Source of the DNA: Trichoplax adhaerens
Taxonomy: Eukaryota > Placozoa > Uniplacotomia > Trichoplacea > Trichoplacidae
Length of the DNA stretch: 64,000 nt
Assembly (NCBI RefSeq): GCF_000150275.1
Contig: NW_002060946.1
Coordinates: 1,755,454 to 1,819,453 of the forward strand
Reading direction: 5' to 3'
The translations under genes and the position numbers were made by a program. The notes beneath the pieces were generated by a model that did no database searches, had not been told where the DNA came from, and was given only the letters and a program-made list of their open reading frames with translations. Below are positions 37,777 through 50,275 of the stretch, in pieces; the stretch's first letter is position 1, and each line of letters begins with the position of its first letter.

Positions 37777-40700
37777 ATGGCCAAAATGCCTACAACCACC
37801 TTGTTATTGCTTCTTGCCTTAACTTCAAATTGTTTCGCTGATATCTATCTCCATAATCCCCGTGGTAGTAATAATCGCCTCAATGAGAAATCAGCGAATC
37901 GACGAAATGCAAATCGATGCTTTGACTCTCAAGTAAGTAAACATATTCTCTTCAAATAGTGATTCAAGGCCAGATGATGTTCCACTTTCCTTCATACCTT
38001 ACTGTAGGATCTATACCATCGACAATGATAATGATAACTAGGGAAAAGACACACGCTCTTACGTACAATATACTACACAACAAGGTTGATCCACTCTATC
38101 CAAACTATTCACCTATTGAAATAGTTTACAACCTAGAGTTCCTACACTCCATTTCTATCTTTAACTACAATCTTTCATGACAAAGCCAAAATAATTGGAT
38201 AGTGTCTTTTCCAACACTCTCGTCGCTATGCTTTTAGTCTTGCCAGCAAAATGAATTCATCTAAACTATTCAACAACGATCTTTCCATTGGTGCCTTCTT
38301 CTACATTTCTCTTTACCCCTTTCCCATTTTACAAGGACATCATCAGTATCAACTGTAAACAAACCGATATTAGTTGCTAGTGTCTTTATTAAGTACTGAG
38401 TCAATTTTCAACTCAGCAATTCTATCCAACAATGAGTAGAAGAAGAAGAGCTTCTTCTTGTAGTTATCCAAGCTTCTCTTATCAGTACCCCAATGATATT
38501 GCCAAGAATGTGCTTCTAATAATAATCGTAAACTGTCAGTCGACTCAGATATGATCGTTACAAATCTCGCAAGCGTTACTTTGCGTCTTGACCATGATAA
38601 TAAAACAAGATGCGTAATGATAATCATTGCCTAAATGAGCCGTCTTAATAAACTATATTGTTGTTGATCTTCTTTCGTATCTTAGAACAACAATCGTGGA
38701 GGTTACAACGTTGGCGACAAAACTAATCAAGCCTTTACTGCTGAGACGGGACAACATCGTATGGTAAGAAAGTTTAAATTACTTTACCTTATCTTACAGC
38801 AGTTCCTTCTGCATGAAAGAAATTCTAGTGATAAATAATTACTTGAAAATAAGATCCAATGGTGCTGATAATGTCCTATGTTAAAATAACGTAGAAAGTG
38901 CTTGAAGGAAGGAAGAGATTTTCATAAAACCATCTTACCATTTACTAGTTGATGACTGCCTAGTCATGATCAGGGTATCCATATTTGTAGCTATCTTTGC
39001 TACACAAGGTCAATAGTACGTTGTACAGTATCCGCAAAGGACAGCTGTAAACAATCTCTGATAATATTCTAGTTCATCAAGCACCTACTACAGTACTATA
39101 AAGCGATCAGATAGAGACTATTCTCAAACATATCATGGTCAATTCAAAACTACCCCAATAGTATATCCATAAAAGCACTTGATCGCTTAAAATCCTTTTC
39201 AATTAGTGATTATCAATTTTTAACGGTATTTCTATCCACAGTTTTAATTCCGGATTTCCCACTACCAAGTAACTTGATGATCAATGTTGTATTTTTCACG
39301 ATGGGAAAATTAATATCGATAACTATACTTGTGTGATTGTTATCTCTCTTTGAAATATTTTTCCCATTGGAAATTAAGACTTGTTATTACTTCAATATAT
39401 TAGCGATATTTTCAGAGCGGTCCCACTAGTGGTCGCGGAAAATCCACTCTATTATTGGAATGGACTAATCAACATGGCTGTGGTGGTAATGAAGATACTG
39501 ATCCACATAAGGTCAATTGTAATCTAGTTATGCAGTATATGTGCCAACCGCAACAAGGAGGACCTGCTGATGACCGGGATAAACTCCGCAATGGCGCTAA
39601 CACACTTCGACAAGATTATTCACCATTAAATAATGCTCGGGTAAATCTACTAGATGTTGCGCTCCAAATTGAGCGTTATTTTATCAATCTTTTAATCAAG
39701 TAATCATATTATTCATATTTCTGTCTTCCTAATTTATGTGTCTAATAACTTCAGGAACTAAGAACAGAAACTCAACAGCAAAAGCAGAATAGGAAAAATG
39801 GAAACGTAAAATCTGATCGAGCATTGCAGGAATCATGGGAATGGTATGATAAATGTCGCATCCGACAACGAAATCAAGGTATGTATTATTATTTGGTGTG
39901 TATAGTACTGTAATAGTTATTTATGGATATATAGTACAATATAATTTTAGCAGATCGTCCAATAAAAGATAATCTGTCCTATTGACTGTCTTCATTTTCC
40001 TTCTAGGGTTATTTACGGCTGATCAGAGATTAAGGACAAACAATGGCTTAGGCTATAGCGCTGCAATATATACTAGACAAAATCCAAACGGTAACCGCTA
40101 CGGTTATGAATGCCCAGAAGAACGTGACTACTATCCATATTGGCATCCAACTGATTGGAAAGATATTGCTATCATGCCTTTTAATACATCATTATGTAAT
40201 TGGTATCAAAGTGAAAGTTTCAACGTTAAAAAGCAGTTTGAGTGTATTGAAAATTATCCTAACAGCAACAATGTAAGACATCGATCACGGTGGAATAATG
40301 AAGCTGATTGTCAATCTAATGGAGGACAGTGGATCGGCTTTACTAATTACCTTGAATACGCACCACAATTGACGACCGAAACTGCATGCAATGCCGCTAA
40401 TGGCAATGCTGCTAGTCCACGATATATTTGGGGTATTCCACATGATGCCCTTGCAACTCGATTGCAATCACGATGTCTTGTTGCTTTACCTGCTCCGGAT
40501 TGTGTTACAGCACCATGGACGCGTGATAATCATCTCGGAAATACACGTGTAGGCCAAGCTTCTCGATACTTATGGACATTGCCTCACTTTCCATCAGGAA
40601 AAGAACATAATTGTATCATAAGAATTCGATATAATATCTCCACTGACGATTATGATCCTTTCAAAACAAATTCAAGCCATAATGAAAATAGGTAAGATAA

Positions 40701-42205
40701 ACTAGTAGAGAGTTAGATTCATTCAAAATCTCATTGAAGGCTAGAACGACGATTTTATCTAAAAATCCCCATTTTAAGACTAGTAAGTGAATGACTTTAT
40801 TATAGAGTATTGGGTATTCAATCGCCTGTTCAACAAAACCCTAATATCGACATTGGAGCCGGCAACTCACCCCTACGCTTGGCGATTAACACAGCGCAAT
40901 ATGGCCGTACGTTTCAAGATCGTTCCCACGTTATAAAATTAATGCCCCGTCCAGCTGGACTCGAGTCTTCAACTATCCATAACATCAACGTACGCGGCAA
41001 GCGTGGTAATATCGTGCAAACATATCCAGCTGTTGAATATGATTTTATACCAAACGATATAAAAATTAAAGCTAATGATTTAATCCATTTTCAATGGGCA
41101 GGTAAGATATCTGATGATTATTTTAAGAATGAAAAAATCGGATATTCTTGCCTACAAAATGTTTGCTTAGTTTACGGATAATAGAGGAACTTGCGCAAAT
41201 GTGTCAGAAACTATAACTAACATACAGTTTTAGATTGTAATTTTCATTCCCGAATAACATCCTTATCTAATGAGGAAGCTAGCGCGCTCAGTGTATGTGT
41301 AATGTATACTTGCACAAATGTTGTGTAAGACTGTACTCAAGCGATGTAAATTGTACGAAGGACTTTGTATCCGATCGCATCATATTTATCGTTATATGTT
41401 TGTGCTCTTGTATCAGTTTATCTCCTATACTGTAGGTGTGTAGTAAATATGAAAGTCGTATATTAGAAGTAATTAGGAGACCTGTAGTTACCTCATCTTG
41501 CTTGTCAGTATGCATCTACTTTACTTTAGCAAAAATACACTACCTAAAATGATGTATACTTGCTCTTCTATTGATTATCTTAGGCTCTAACACCCACAAT
41601 AATGGCAATCCAGCGGGCGACGGACAAGCTGGCGATGCCGGTGAAGGCACACGAGGTAGGAAAACGTATTGGTGCAAAACTTTTTATAGTTATGTAATCA
41701 TATTATAAATCACCTTCTGATAGCACTTGCCCTATTATACTATATAATTATGATGGTGATTCTATTTATTCTATTATTTTCGTTTGATGCTAAATAAACC
41801 GACACAAATTTTCAACCTGTCATAACAATTTCAGGAACGGACAGGAATAATATTGCCCAAATTCGAGATAAAATGGAAAATTTCCCTGTTCCCTTTGAAA
41901 ACAGTACTTTATGGAAGAATGCTGAGTTAATATGGTCTGGTGTAGGACAACCGTCTTCTTCATCTAGTGAAGATATCGCTGTCACTATGGCAAGTGCAGG
42001 TTACTATTTATGTATGAGAAACGCAAAATGTCAAAGCCAATCGGTTGAATCTAAAGCTGAACTGAATAATCTATTAAATAACGCTCCTGCTTCTTTTCCT
42101 GGAGCTCTATTGAGATTTAAAAGTCGTGGCACTTTTTATTACATTTGCTCTCGAAATAATAATTTTTCTAATCGTAGCCAGAAAGGAACTATTATAGTAC
42201 AGTAA
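37777..42205 (+). CDS. DD3-3: DD3-3-like protein D, secreted form without anchor (8 exons)
   Basis: Paralogue of the gene at 29226-35281. Exons: 37777-37932, 38686-38763, 39416-39640, 39755-39878, 40007-40691, 40806-41101, 41584-41655, 41835-42205; 668 residues. The start ATG has an ACAATGG context. It gives a signal peptide ([19 protein letters not shown], cleaved near FA|D) followed by [14 protein letters not shown]. Family blocks are present: [55 protein letters not shown] and [11 protein letters not shown]. The C-terminus is cupredoxin-like, from [12 protein letters not shown] to [18 protein letters not shown] and a final strand TIIVQ. It then stops: the extra domain and transmembrane helix of paralogue C are absent. 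D carries a polar Gln/Lys/Asn-rich insert (about residues 150-190). No intron position matches paralogue C. It is probably secreted; function unknown. Confidence 0.9.
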
Positions 42206-43989
42206 TGAATAGATTAGCGTGAATATTTCTAGCATATCGAAAAATGTAGTAAAATCTTTTTTAATCATACTAAAAGTCGAAGAATCTGTTAGTTGATCTA
42301 GCAATAGCATATGGAAAGTCTAGGCTTTTACGTAGTTAATTATACGAATTCTTACTAATTTGGTAATATCATATAATATCGGTGCAATCTAGTTAAACTT
42401 TTATAAATAGAAAGCACATGTTTTATTTTTTTATACCTTCTTAACCAATAGATGTCTGTTTTAAAAGAATTCTTATATATCTAATACGAGTACATATTAT
42501 TACTAACTGTAATAACTATTAAGTTAAAATATTCAACGATATTATTCCAGCCCATCTTGGCTGAAAGTAATCACCTAATTAACTGCAACATTGCTTTTGT
42601 CTATTTGTACATAATATTATTCCACGGACTCATCTATTAGATAATATCACTTGAATTAATTTAACGTCTGTAGAAGATTTATTCATGCATGTTTGCCTTA
42701 AAATATAACCTACTTATTTCTGACATGATACGTAATAAATAAATATTGGAAGTAGTTTCATTATAATGCCTACAATATAATTTTATTTATTGAGTTTGGA
42801 AGCGAATGCACTTTTGCGGATTGCGGTTTATAAATAGTATTTGTTGCTCTAGCATTTATTATCGTATAAGATTGCACGTTTAAATTAAATGCATCATAAG
42901 TTAGAGAATTACAATATTAAATAGAGTGCGAGTAAATTTAGAGTTTGTATCTACAGTAGAATGCTGATACGTTTTCGTTGGCTTAAATGAACAAATGCAC
43001 TAGAAGGTTTAAGTATAAATTACCAAATTCCATATATTAAATTCTCCACTGACAGTATTGCACCCTTAAAGAAATAAAGTTGAATGCTGGTCTACTAGAA
43101 ATTTGCAAAACTACATATTTAGAGTTGTTAGTCTAACCAACCTACGTCGTAATTATCGTGGCATGACAAAATCCTGTCTTGCTTTATTTTATTCAAGGAG
43201 TGGCATTGAAATGTAAAGTTTCTCATTCAAAAATTCTCATCTATCATCGATTTCTGAAACAAGTCTAATATTAACACATTCACGATATCACTTGTCTTCC
43301 TCTATATAATCTTATACACCGAAATTTCCTGAAACTTCATATCCTTTCAACATTCGTATCCGATATTGTCGGAAATACATTATGTGATATAATTAATTTA
43401 TGAATCTAAGTAAATATGATATTTGCGAAGCCCCCAAAAAGGATGATAACAAGTTTAACAGCAGTGATCATTAATAAAACGCATTTTGCTTTTTCTAAAT
43501 CGCTCTTACGAGAAATTTCTTACGTAACAATATCCACATATGACATTGTCTCTTGTCAGTTAACAATTTCTAGACCATAGTGCATCGATGAGAAACAACT
43601 CCACAACACTTTGTGGCCTAATTTAAAAGTTCTACTTGCAATAGATCAACGTTAGTGACCAGTACGTCTATACCTCGCATCATTACTAATATTGGCTATA
43701 AATTTCCACCCTATTTTTCATGTAGAAATTATTTCTCTTTAGCACCATGCCCGAAAATAATTACGTCGCATAATCATATTGAATTATATTTATTCAATTA
43801 TGTCTTAAAAAAGGATTTAACGTAAACCTTAAATGATTGTTCTAGGTATCTAGAATGTATTCTGGCATAATTTAATTTAATTAGCAAAACGATTATATTT
43901 AAATGGCCAAGATCCTTCGTTTATAAGAAACATCCAACTTGCGTTACCATTGATGAACAATTTCGTATTATAATTGATCTCTAATTAAT

Positions 43990-44650
43990 ACAATAGAGAG
44001 ATCCTAATGTTATAGCTTTATATGCATGGGATACATCCCACTTCTGCTAGTATTTAACAATTAAAAACTAATTTATATCCAAGCTAACAAGAGAATATTG
44101 TCTGTTTTCCTGATGTAAGTTTAACTTAGTTGGATATAATTGAAAGGCTTTACTTTACCTTCTATTGAAAAATACTAATATACATATAGATCTTTTCTAC
44201 CGGTAATTAAGCTTAATATCATGCGTGTATTGTGTAGTAGGTGTTTTCCGGGAGATATTGATCGATTCTAATCTGAAGTGGATTATAAATATAGACCTTC
44301 GTCATGATCGCTACAATAGATAGATCCTGATGCCACAGCTTTATGTCCATGGGACACATCCCACTTCTACTATTAGTTAATAATTGAAAACAAATTTATA
44401 TTCGAGTTAATAAGAGAATATTGCCTATTTTTCCTAATATGAGTTTAACTTAGTTGAATATAATTGAAAGGCTCTACTTTATCTTCTATTGGAAAGCACT
44501 AATATACCCGTAGATCTTTCCTACCGGTAATTATGCTTAAAATAATGTCATGCGTATATTGTAGGTGTTCTCAGGGAGATATCGATCGATTCCAGTCTGT
44601 AGAGGATTATCGATATTGAACTCCTTCTCTATGATCGCTCTGATTATAAA
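43990..44650. repeat. 333-bp tandem duplication
   Basis: A long unit at about 44001 is repeated at about 44334. It includes GATACATCCCACTTCTGCTA, GAGAATATTGTCTGTTTTCC, TTTCTACCGGTAATTA and GGGAGATATTGATCGATTC. The copies differ by substitutions and small indels. Neither copy is coding. Confidence 0.85.
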
Positions 44651-47600
44651 ATATCACTAGTTGTTATTAATAATATATAACTACTTCATTTGATGAATTC
44701 AACTTATAGGTCGACGGAACTCTCGCTAACGTAGCTAGACTAGAACAATATTAATCTGCCTATGGTTTAGCTCTATTTTCATAACTCTACTCCTTCAGAT
44801 TAAAATATTTTTAACCTATTTATCAAAGCTACTTCTAGCTACTATAGCAAGACTGTTGATAACCTTTTAATTATCTTCATTTTTTGCTACTCCAATTTAA
44901 GATACAGATGTCATTTATATAGGAAAATCTTTTTTATTATCTATGGTACTATTATTATTGCTTTATTATTTAATACTTTGAAATATTCCCTTAACGTATA
45001 ATATTCAAATATCTAGTTTAGCGATTCCGATTTTAAAATAATGTAACCATATTCAGAACCTCCTTCAGTTATTGGAGATTCATCATTACTAATCTTAATT
45101 ACTGTTCAATCTTACAGCTTCAACCTTAACTAAATACCTATTTAATTTAGGACCTAGCTTACGACATATTTATTAAGGATGACTAGAGTAATTACTAGTT
45201 CATATAGTCATAATTATAAGAAACTATTATATTATGGATGCCGCTTGAAATTTTAATCTTTTACGCTTTATTTTATCGTAACAGAATATTGTGAATCAAC
45301 ATATTATATACGCGTATATTACTCGATTTTGGTATAGCCAAATAATTAACATTCTTTAACGACTTTTAACATATTCTACATAGCCATAATAGGTCTTGAG
45401 CGATATTATTTTAACTATTTTAATGTTTTTATTATCTAGGGATATAAACTAAGTAAGAGTCTATTACTCATCCGCTGAGTATTATAAATTCAAATTAGTA
45501 GAATCTATTATTTTGTATCCTGTACAATAGTAAATTTTAACATAGGCTACAAATTTACAGTTATGGCTAGGTTAATAGTCTAGTATTGTTACTTTAGCAA
45601 TTTAAAAGTATAAGTAAATGATATATCCTGTACTAGAGTACAGTGTTGTATATCATTTCGCTATGTAGGTTGTAAAAGATAGAATATTAACTGTTTACTT
45701 TCTTGAATACGGATTGTTTACGCCTTCCTCTAAATTGAACCATTATATCTAGATATAAAACGATAGATGTTGCAAAGCAAATTTATAAACACTGCTATTA
45801 CAGTAAAATCCGGCTATTTATATAGAATACTAACAATCATTTAAGAACCTATTAATCCAATTATAATTAAATTTTTTACTATTGTAATGGCTTGCAGAAG
45901 AGCGATTACTCTAAATTGTATCCTATATTTTCTAGCTCAAACAGCGCTTTATTCTTACCAGGAGGCAATAATCTTTTTGAACCAATTTTAAATCGCTTTC
46001 ATGCCAAATAAACATAGGAAATACAAATACTTGATATACCTATGTAGCCCTTCAACTCATAGCTTCAGAGCCATAGGATCTACGCAGTATACGTGCAATT
46101 GCATATCAAATCTGCGATATATTCATAAACTTTAACTATTTATAATAAAAAGATTAAATTTAATATTACTTTTCAGTTAGAGCAATTAAGATCAATACAA
46201 TTTCAAATTTATTTCACTGCTATAAAAAATGTGATAATATATGTGTATAAATAATAAATATTTCACCTATTTCATGTATGTGAAGACCTAACAACTGATC
46301 AAATACATTTCCTTAACGCTTTTTAAAATTATCCAATCATTGATGCCCATGATATTGCTGAATTTAGTCTACCATAGGATGTCTTCTCTGAAGTAAGATT
46401 TATATTATTATGCATTAAGTTTGAAAAAATTCTGCTAAAAAATCAAGTACTTATTTCTGTTTTACGGAATACATAATATGAGGGTTATTATAATCATAAC
46501 ATTATTTCCTTAATTGATCATTTACAATATATTCTTGTTCAATATAGTCAAGCTACTATTACCGACTCTAAAGACTCTATAATCTGGTGTGGTGTATTAG
46601 TCAATATTTAGCAGATGAAGATACTCAATTAACTAACAGATGTAAAATTCTATGAATAGACTTAATTAGAATGACTTTAAATTGAAGGTATCGGTTACAT
46701 CAAACCTGAGATAATGAAATTAATGACTATTGAAACTGATACGAGCATGCCAGCCATTAAGTTGAGTTATTTTATCTAAATTTTATCAATCATGTTATCA
46801 AGATCAATAGATCAAAAAGAGATAGTTGAAAGATAACCATTATACACGTATATGAGGGTATAGAATAGAAATAAAGTAATTGTCATTACTATCAAATACC
46901 TCTATAAGTATTCTTTGAAGGATGGCGTATTATGTAGTGTAGATAAATGTTAGCTACACAGGCTAATATTCTATATTCTTGATAAAATGAATACGCAAAT
47001 TTTATAGATTTGATAAAAATTTTGATATAGAGTACAAGGACATTTCAAATGATAACCGAATTTATTAAATTAAATCATTTTGACAGGAAGAACCTCTAGA
47101 ATAAGAGAAAATTACAATTTTCTTCTACAAGGTACCGTCATTAATCTCATCTTCACATCTTTATGTACTAGAAATAATTTAAACTCTGATTTAGATTAAG
47201 AAGAAAATTCAATCCAAATTAAAAATGGAGCATGGGAATACAATAACTAACGAATTCTTTGAAAGAGTATACGATAACCTTTCAATCTATAAACCTAATT
47301 GGATGGAGACTGATCAATTGTTATCAATCGGCTACATGTCTAACTGGTTTCGGATAGTTCAGAAAACTTTTCTATTTAGATAACTAGCCGTCAAAATAGT
47401 GGATTAAAGTGTTTGTAAAACACATTTTAGATTTCGAAGTAAAAATTCAAATTTCGATACACAGACTGTAATGCTGTGTCTAATCCTTTTATTGAATTAA
47501 AGATACTATTGCTTTTGTACAGGATATCCCTATGATCATTATGTGAGTCCATAGGTATGGTATTACAAGCTATGAATATGCTCTTTAGAGTAATTTCTTC

Positions 47601-47929
47601 TATCATCTCTAACGACAAGATAATCTTCATATTAAAGACATTAGAATCTTATGACAAATTATTGGATCATCATAGCGAAAAACAGAAATTCTTAATAGTT
47701 ATTCAATACATTAATCGTTTCCTATTGTAATAGTTACAGAGAGAATAGAAACGGTGGCTACTTTAGCTCTTAAAGTAGATTAGCTGAAAATCTGATGAAA
47801 TAATAATTTTTATCCTCTGTTTGTATAAGCTTCTCTATTGAATATCTCTAAAATACATGTAAAATAGTTCATTTTCTATATACCACCCATCACAATCCTG
47901 GCAATAATACTTTAATTAGGGCCATTCTT

Positions 47930-48215
47930 GAAGGACTAGCTATGTTAGAGATATTATTCATGACATAAAGGCTACATATATCAAGGTCAGCAAAACCTTT
48001 CCAACCTTCTACATTACAATCGCTAAAGGATTAGCAATGTTAGAAATATTATTTACGACGCAAAGGTTATGTGTGTTAAGGCTAGTTAAACCTTTCCAAC
48101 TTTCTACGTTGCAATTCTCGAGGGATTAGTAATGTTAGAGATATTATCTACGACATAGAGGTCATATGTTAAGGTCTGTAAAACCTTTTTCAACTTTCTA
48201 CATTACATAATTTAT
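47930..48215. repeat. 95-bp tandem array, three units
   Basis: GGATTAGCAATGTTAGA-like starts fall at 47933, 48028 and 48123. All three units end in AAACCTTTCCAACTTTCTAC-like sequence. The array lies 340 bp downstream of the GPCR stop codon. Confidence 0.85.
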
Positions 48216-48296
48216 AGAGGCATTCAATAATAATAGCATTCAAACTGACTGTACCGTCAATATTTACTAATAAAAAAAACTATAATACATGATTAA

Positions 48297-48531
48297 ACTA
48301 TCCGTTAACGCCAAAAAAATCAATATCTATTCCAATCATGAATCAAATTAGAACTAGTTATCTATCCTAGATTACTGCATAACAGTATAGATTTTTTATA
48401 TTTTTTTGCAACACTATCAATTAACGCAAAAATATTAACATCTAATCCAATTATAAGTCCAATTAGAACTAGTTATCTATCATAGTATGTCATATAAAAG
48501 CTTCAATTTTATATTTTTGCGATACTTGAAT
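48297..48531. repeat. 119-bp tandem duplication next to the GPCR 3' end
   Basis: Both copies share AACGC followed by an A run, then TCCAATTAGAACTAGTTATC-like sequence and a terminal TTTTATATTTTT. It lies directly beside the stop codon of the GPCR gene, so part may be transcribed in its 3' UTR. Confidence 0.75.
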
Positions 48532-48551
48532 AGAATTTCAACCTGATAGAA

Positions 48552-49613
48552 TCATTTAAATACTTGCGTAGCTCTTGGTTTATTCCTCTTTCCATGCTTT
48601 CTACTCTTGAGACTGCTGAATAATTTTATGATACCATCACGATATAGCTCGTTGGTTATGGCATACAGAAATGGATTAAGAGAGGAATTAGTTATAATTA
48701 GTATTTTAAAAGCTTTAGAAATATTTGGATCGAGCTGAATAACCTCAAACTGAAAGAGTGTAAAGTATAACTCATTCGGTAGCCAGCATACAATTAAAGC
48801 CATGGATGCAGTAAATGCAGTAATGGTTGCACGTCGGCGAGTTATCGATTTATTAACATTATCGTTTTGGCCAATTTTCGTTAGGAAAAATAATCGCCGA
48901 GCAATATCAATATAGCATAGGACAATAACGGTGACGGGTATAAATAAGCGTATAGTTTCCATAATTATAAAGAAGATATTTCGGGTTGCTTTATCATCAA
49001 AAACAGATCCCCACTGACATGGTGGTATAAAAGCAGGATTAAATGTCTCGTTTAGTATATTCTCTATGGTTAATATTAACTGTCCGATGATAATGCAAGC
49101 TACCATAATTCGACAATTTTTAACTGAGAATAATACTTTATAACGCCATGGTTGAGCAATAGCGAACCAACGTTCTAAAGTGATGGTTAAAACGAGGTAG
49201 ATGGAGATAAAACCAAGTGAGAATAGGAAATATTCTGAATCAATTAGCTTGCAATATAGGACACCTGCTGTACCATTAGGATAAGGAAATGCCTCTGCCG
49301 GGATAACAAATCCAGGTGTAATAATTGCAAAAAGACCAGTGAGCATATCAATAATAGCTAAGCAAAATATTAAAGTATGTAGAGCTCCCTTCATAACTGC
49401 TCGTTGATGGATACTAACCAAGCAAACGAGTAAATTACCAATAATTGCAACACTAGCTAACATACCAAATACAATATGGATGCCAACTGAAGTTTTAGGA
49501 TCTTCAACGATATTAGGAGTGGCCGTTACAGCTGTAGAAGCATTGGATGATAGTGTAGAATTCATAGTAGAATTGATCTGAGCAACAGTATCGGGAAATA
49601 TGGTAAAATTCAT
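48552..49613 (-). CDS. Class A (rhodopsin-like) G-protein-coupled receptor, single exon
   Basis: The frame encodes 353 residues without introns. The N-terminus has several N-glycosylation sequons (NFT, NST, NAS). Seven hydrophobic segments follow, with class A landmarks: GN60 in TM1, LAIID89 in TM2, Cys121 before TM3 paired with Cys199 in loop 2, E147-R148-W149 in place of DRY, Pro226 in TM5, CWLP (276-279) in TM6 and NPFLY (313-317) in TM7. The usual Trp of TM4 is missing (segment RIMVACIIIGQLIL). The third loop ends in basic ITRRRAT, and the tail is short and Lys/Arg-rich without an obvious palmitoyl Cys. It resembles the large peptide- or amine-receptor-like group. I cannot name a ligand. 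Lone intronless GPCRs are common in early-branching animals. Confidence 0.93.
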   Translation of the reverse strand: MNFTIFPDTVAQINSTMNSTLSSNASTAVTATPNIVEDPKTSVGIHIVFGMLASVAIIGNLLVCLVSIHQRAVMKGALHTLIFCLAIIDMLTGLFAIITPGFVIPAEAFPYPNGTAGVLYCKLIDSEYFLFSLGFISIYLVLTITLERWFAIAQPWRYKVLFSVKNCRIMVACIIIGQLILTIENILNETFNPAFIPPCQWGSVFDDKATRNIFFIIMETIRLFIPVTVIVLCYIDIARRLFFLTKIGQNDNVNKSITRRRATITAFTASMALIVCWLPNELYFTLFQFEVIQLDPNISKAFKILIITNSSLNPFLYAITNELYRDGIIKLFSSLKSRKHGKRNKPRATQVFK

Positions 49614-50029
49614 CTCGATCTTGATTATCGTGAAATGATGATTGGAGAAATAATTTTAAGGTGAATTTCCACAACCAAACCTACTTGAAGGGTTGAAATT
49701 CTTACAAATTTGAACTGATCAGACAGGAATAAGAATAATGCAGTAGAAATCTTCGTATCACTAGATCGGACAGGATTGCTTTACCTATACTGCTATAATA
49801 ATTGGTTGCAACTAACCTCCAAAATGACGACTTATTTGATTGACTAAAATATCAATTAGACATGATAGTTCTGTAAAGTTAGTCTATCAGAATGAATACT
49901 TTATCGATTTTGATTACAAAAGCCTTAACATATAATCCTTGCAATTTCGAATACCAATCTTTCAAATTTACAATCCAGTGGGATTAATGAGTGATTAGAA
50001 ATAAAAAGCAAACGAATAAATGGTAAGAA

Positions 50030-50275
50030 TAATAATTAATTTAATCGAGTGACAAAGTGTGCGGTAGAAATTGAGAAGTGAAAATAAAGGCCAATAGCTT
50101 CCCAATCGATTATCAATCAATTTAATCGAGTAACAAAGTATACAGTAAAATTGAGAGAGGGTAATGAAAGCCAATAACTGCTCAATTGATTATTAATCAA
50201 TTTAATTGAGTAACAAAGTATATAGAGAAAATGAGAGAGGATAATGAAGGTCAATAGCTGCCCAATCTATTATTC
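50030..50275. repeat. 80-bp tandem array, three units
   Basis: TTAATCGAGTAACAAAGTAT-like starts fall at 50041, 50122 and 50202. Each unit continues with GAAAATGAGAGAGGATAATG-like and CCAATAGCTGCCCAATCTAT-like segments. It begins about 420 bp upstream of the GPCR start codon, so it may lie in the promoter. Confidence 0.85.

Larger units (their letters stand above)
42206..48551. other. 6.3-kb gene desert
   Basis: AT-rich sequence with stops in all frames. The longest frame (47427-47630, minus) matches no family that I know. It contains a 333-bp tandem duplication (43990-44650), a 95-bp triplet (47930-48215) and a 119-bp pair (48297-48531). Distal regulatory sequence is possible but not visible. 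Confidence 0.55.

Noticed and set aside
40285-40467. Minus-strand open frame of 60 codons
   Set aside because: Antisense shadow of the 685-nt exon 5 of DD3-3-like D.
47427-47630. Minus-strand 67-codon frame as a hidden exon
   Set aside because: No recognisable family, no convincing flanking splice sites in phase with a neighbour, and AT-rich composition that often leaves such frames open.
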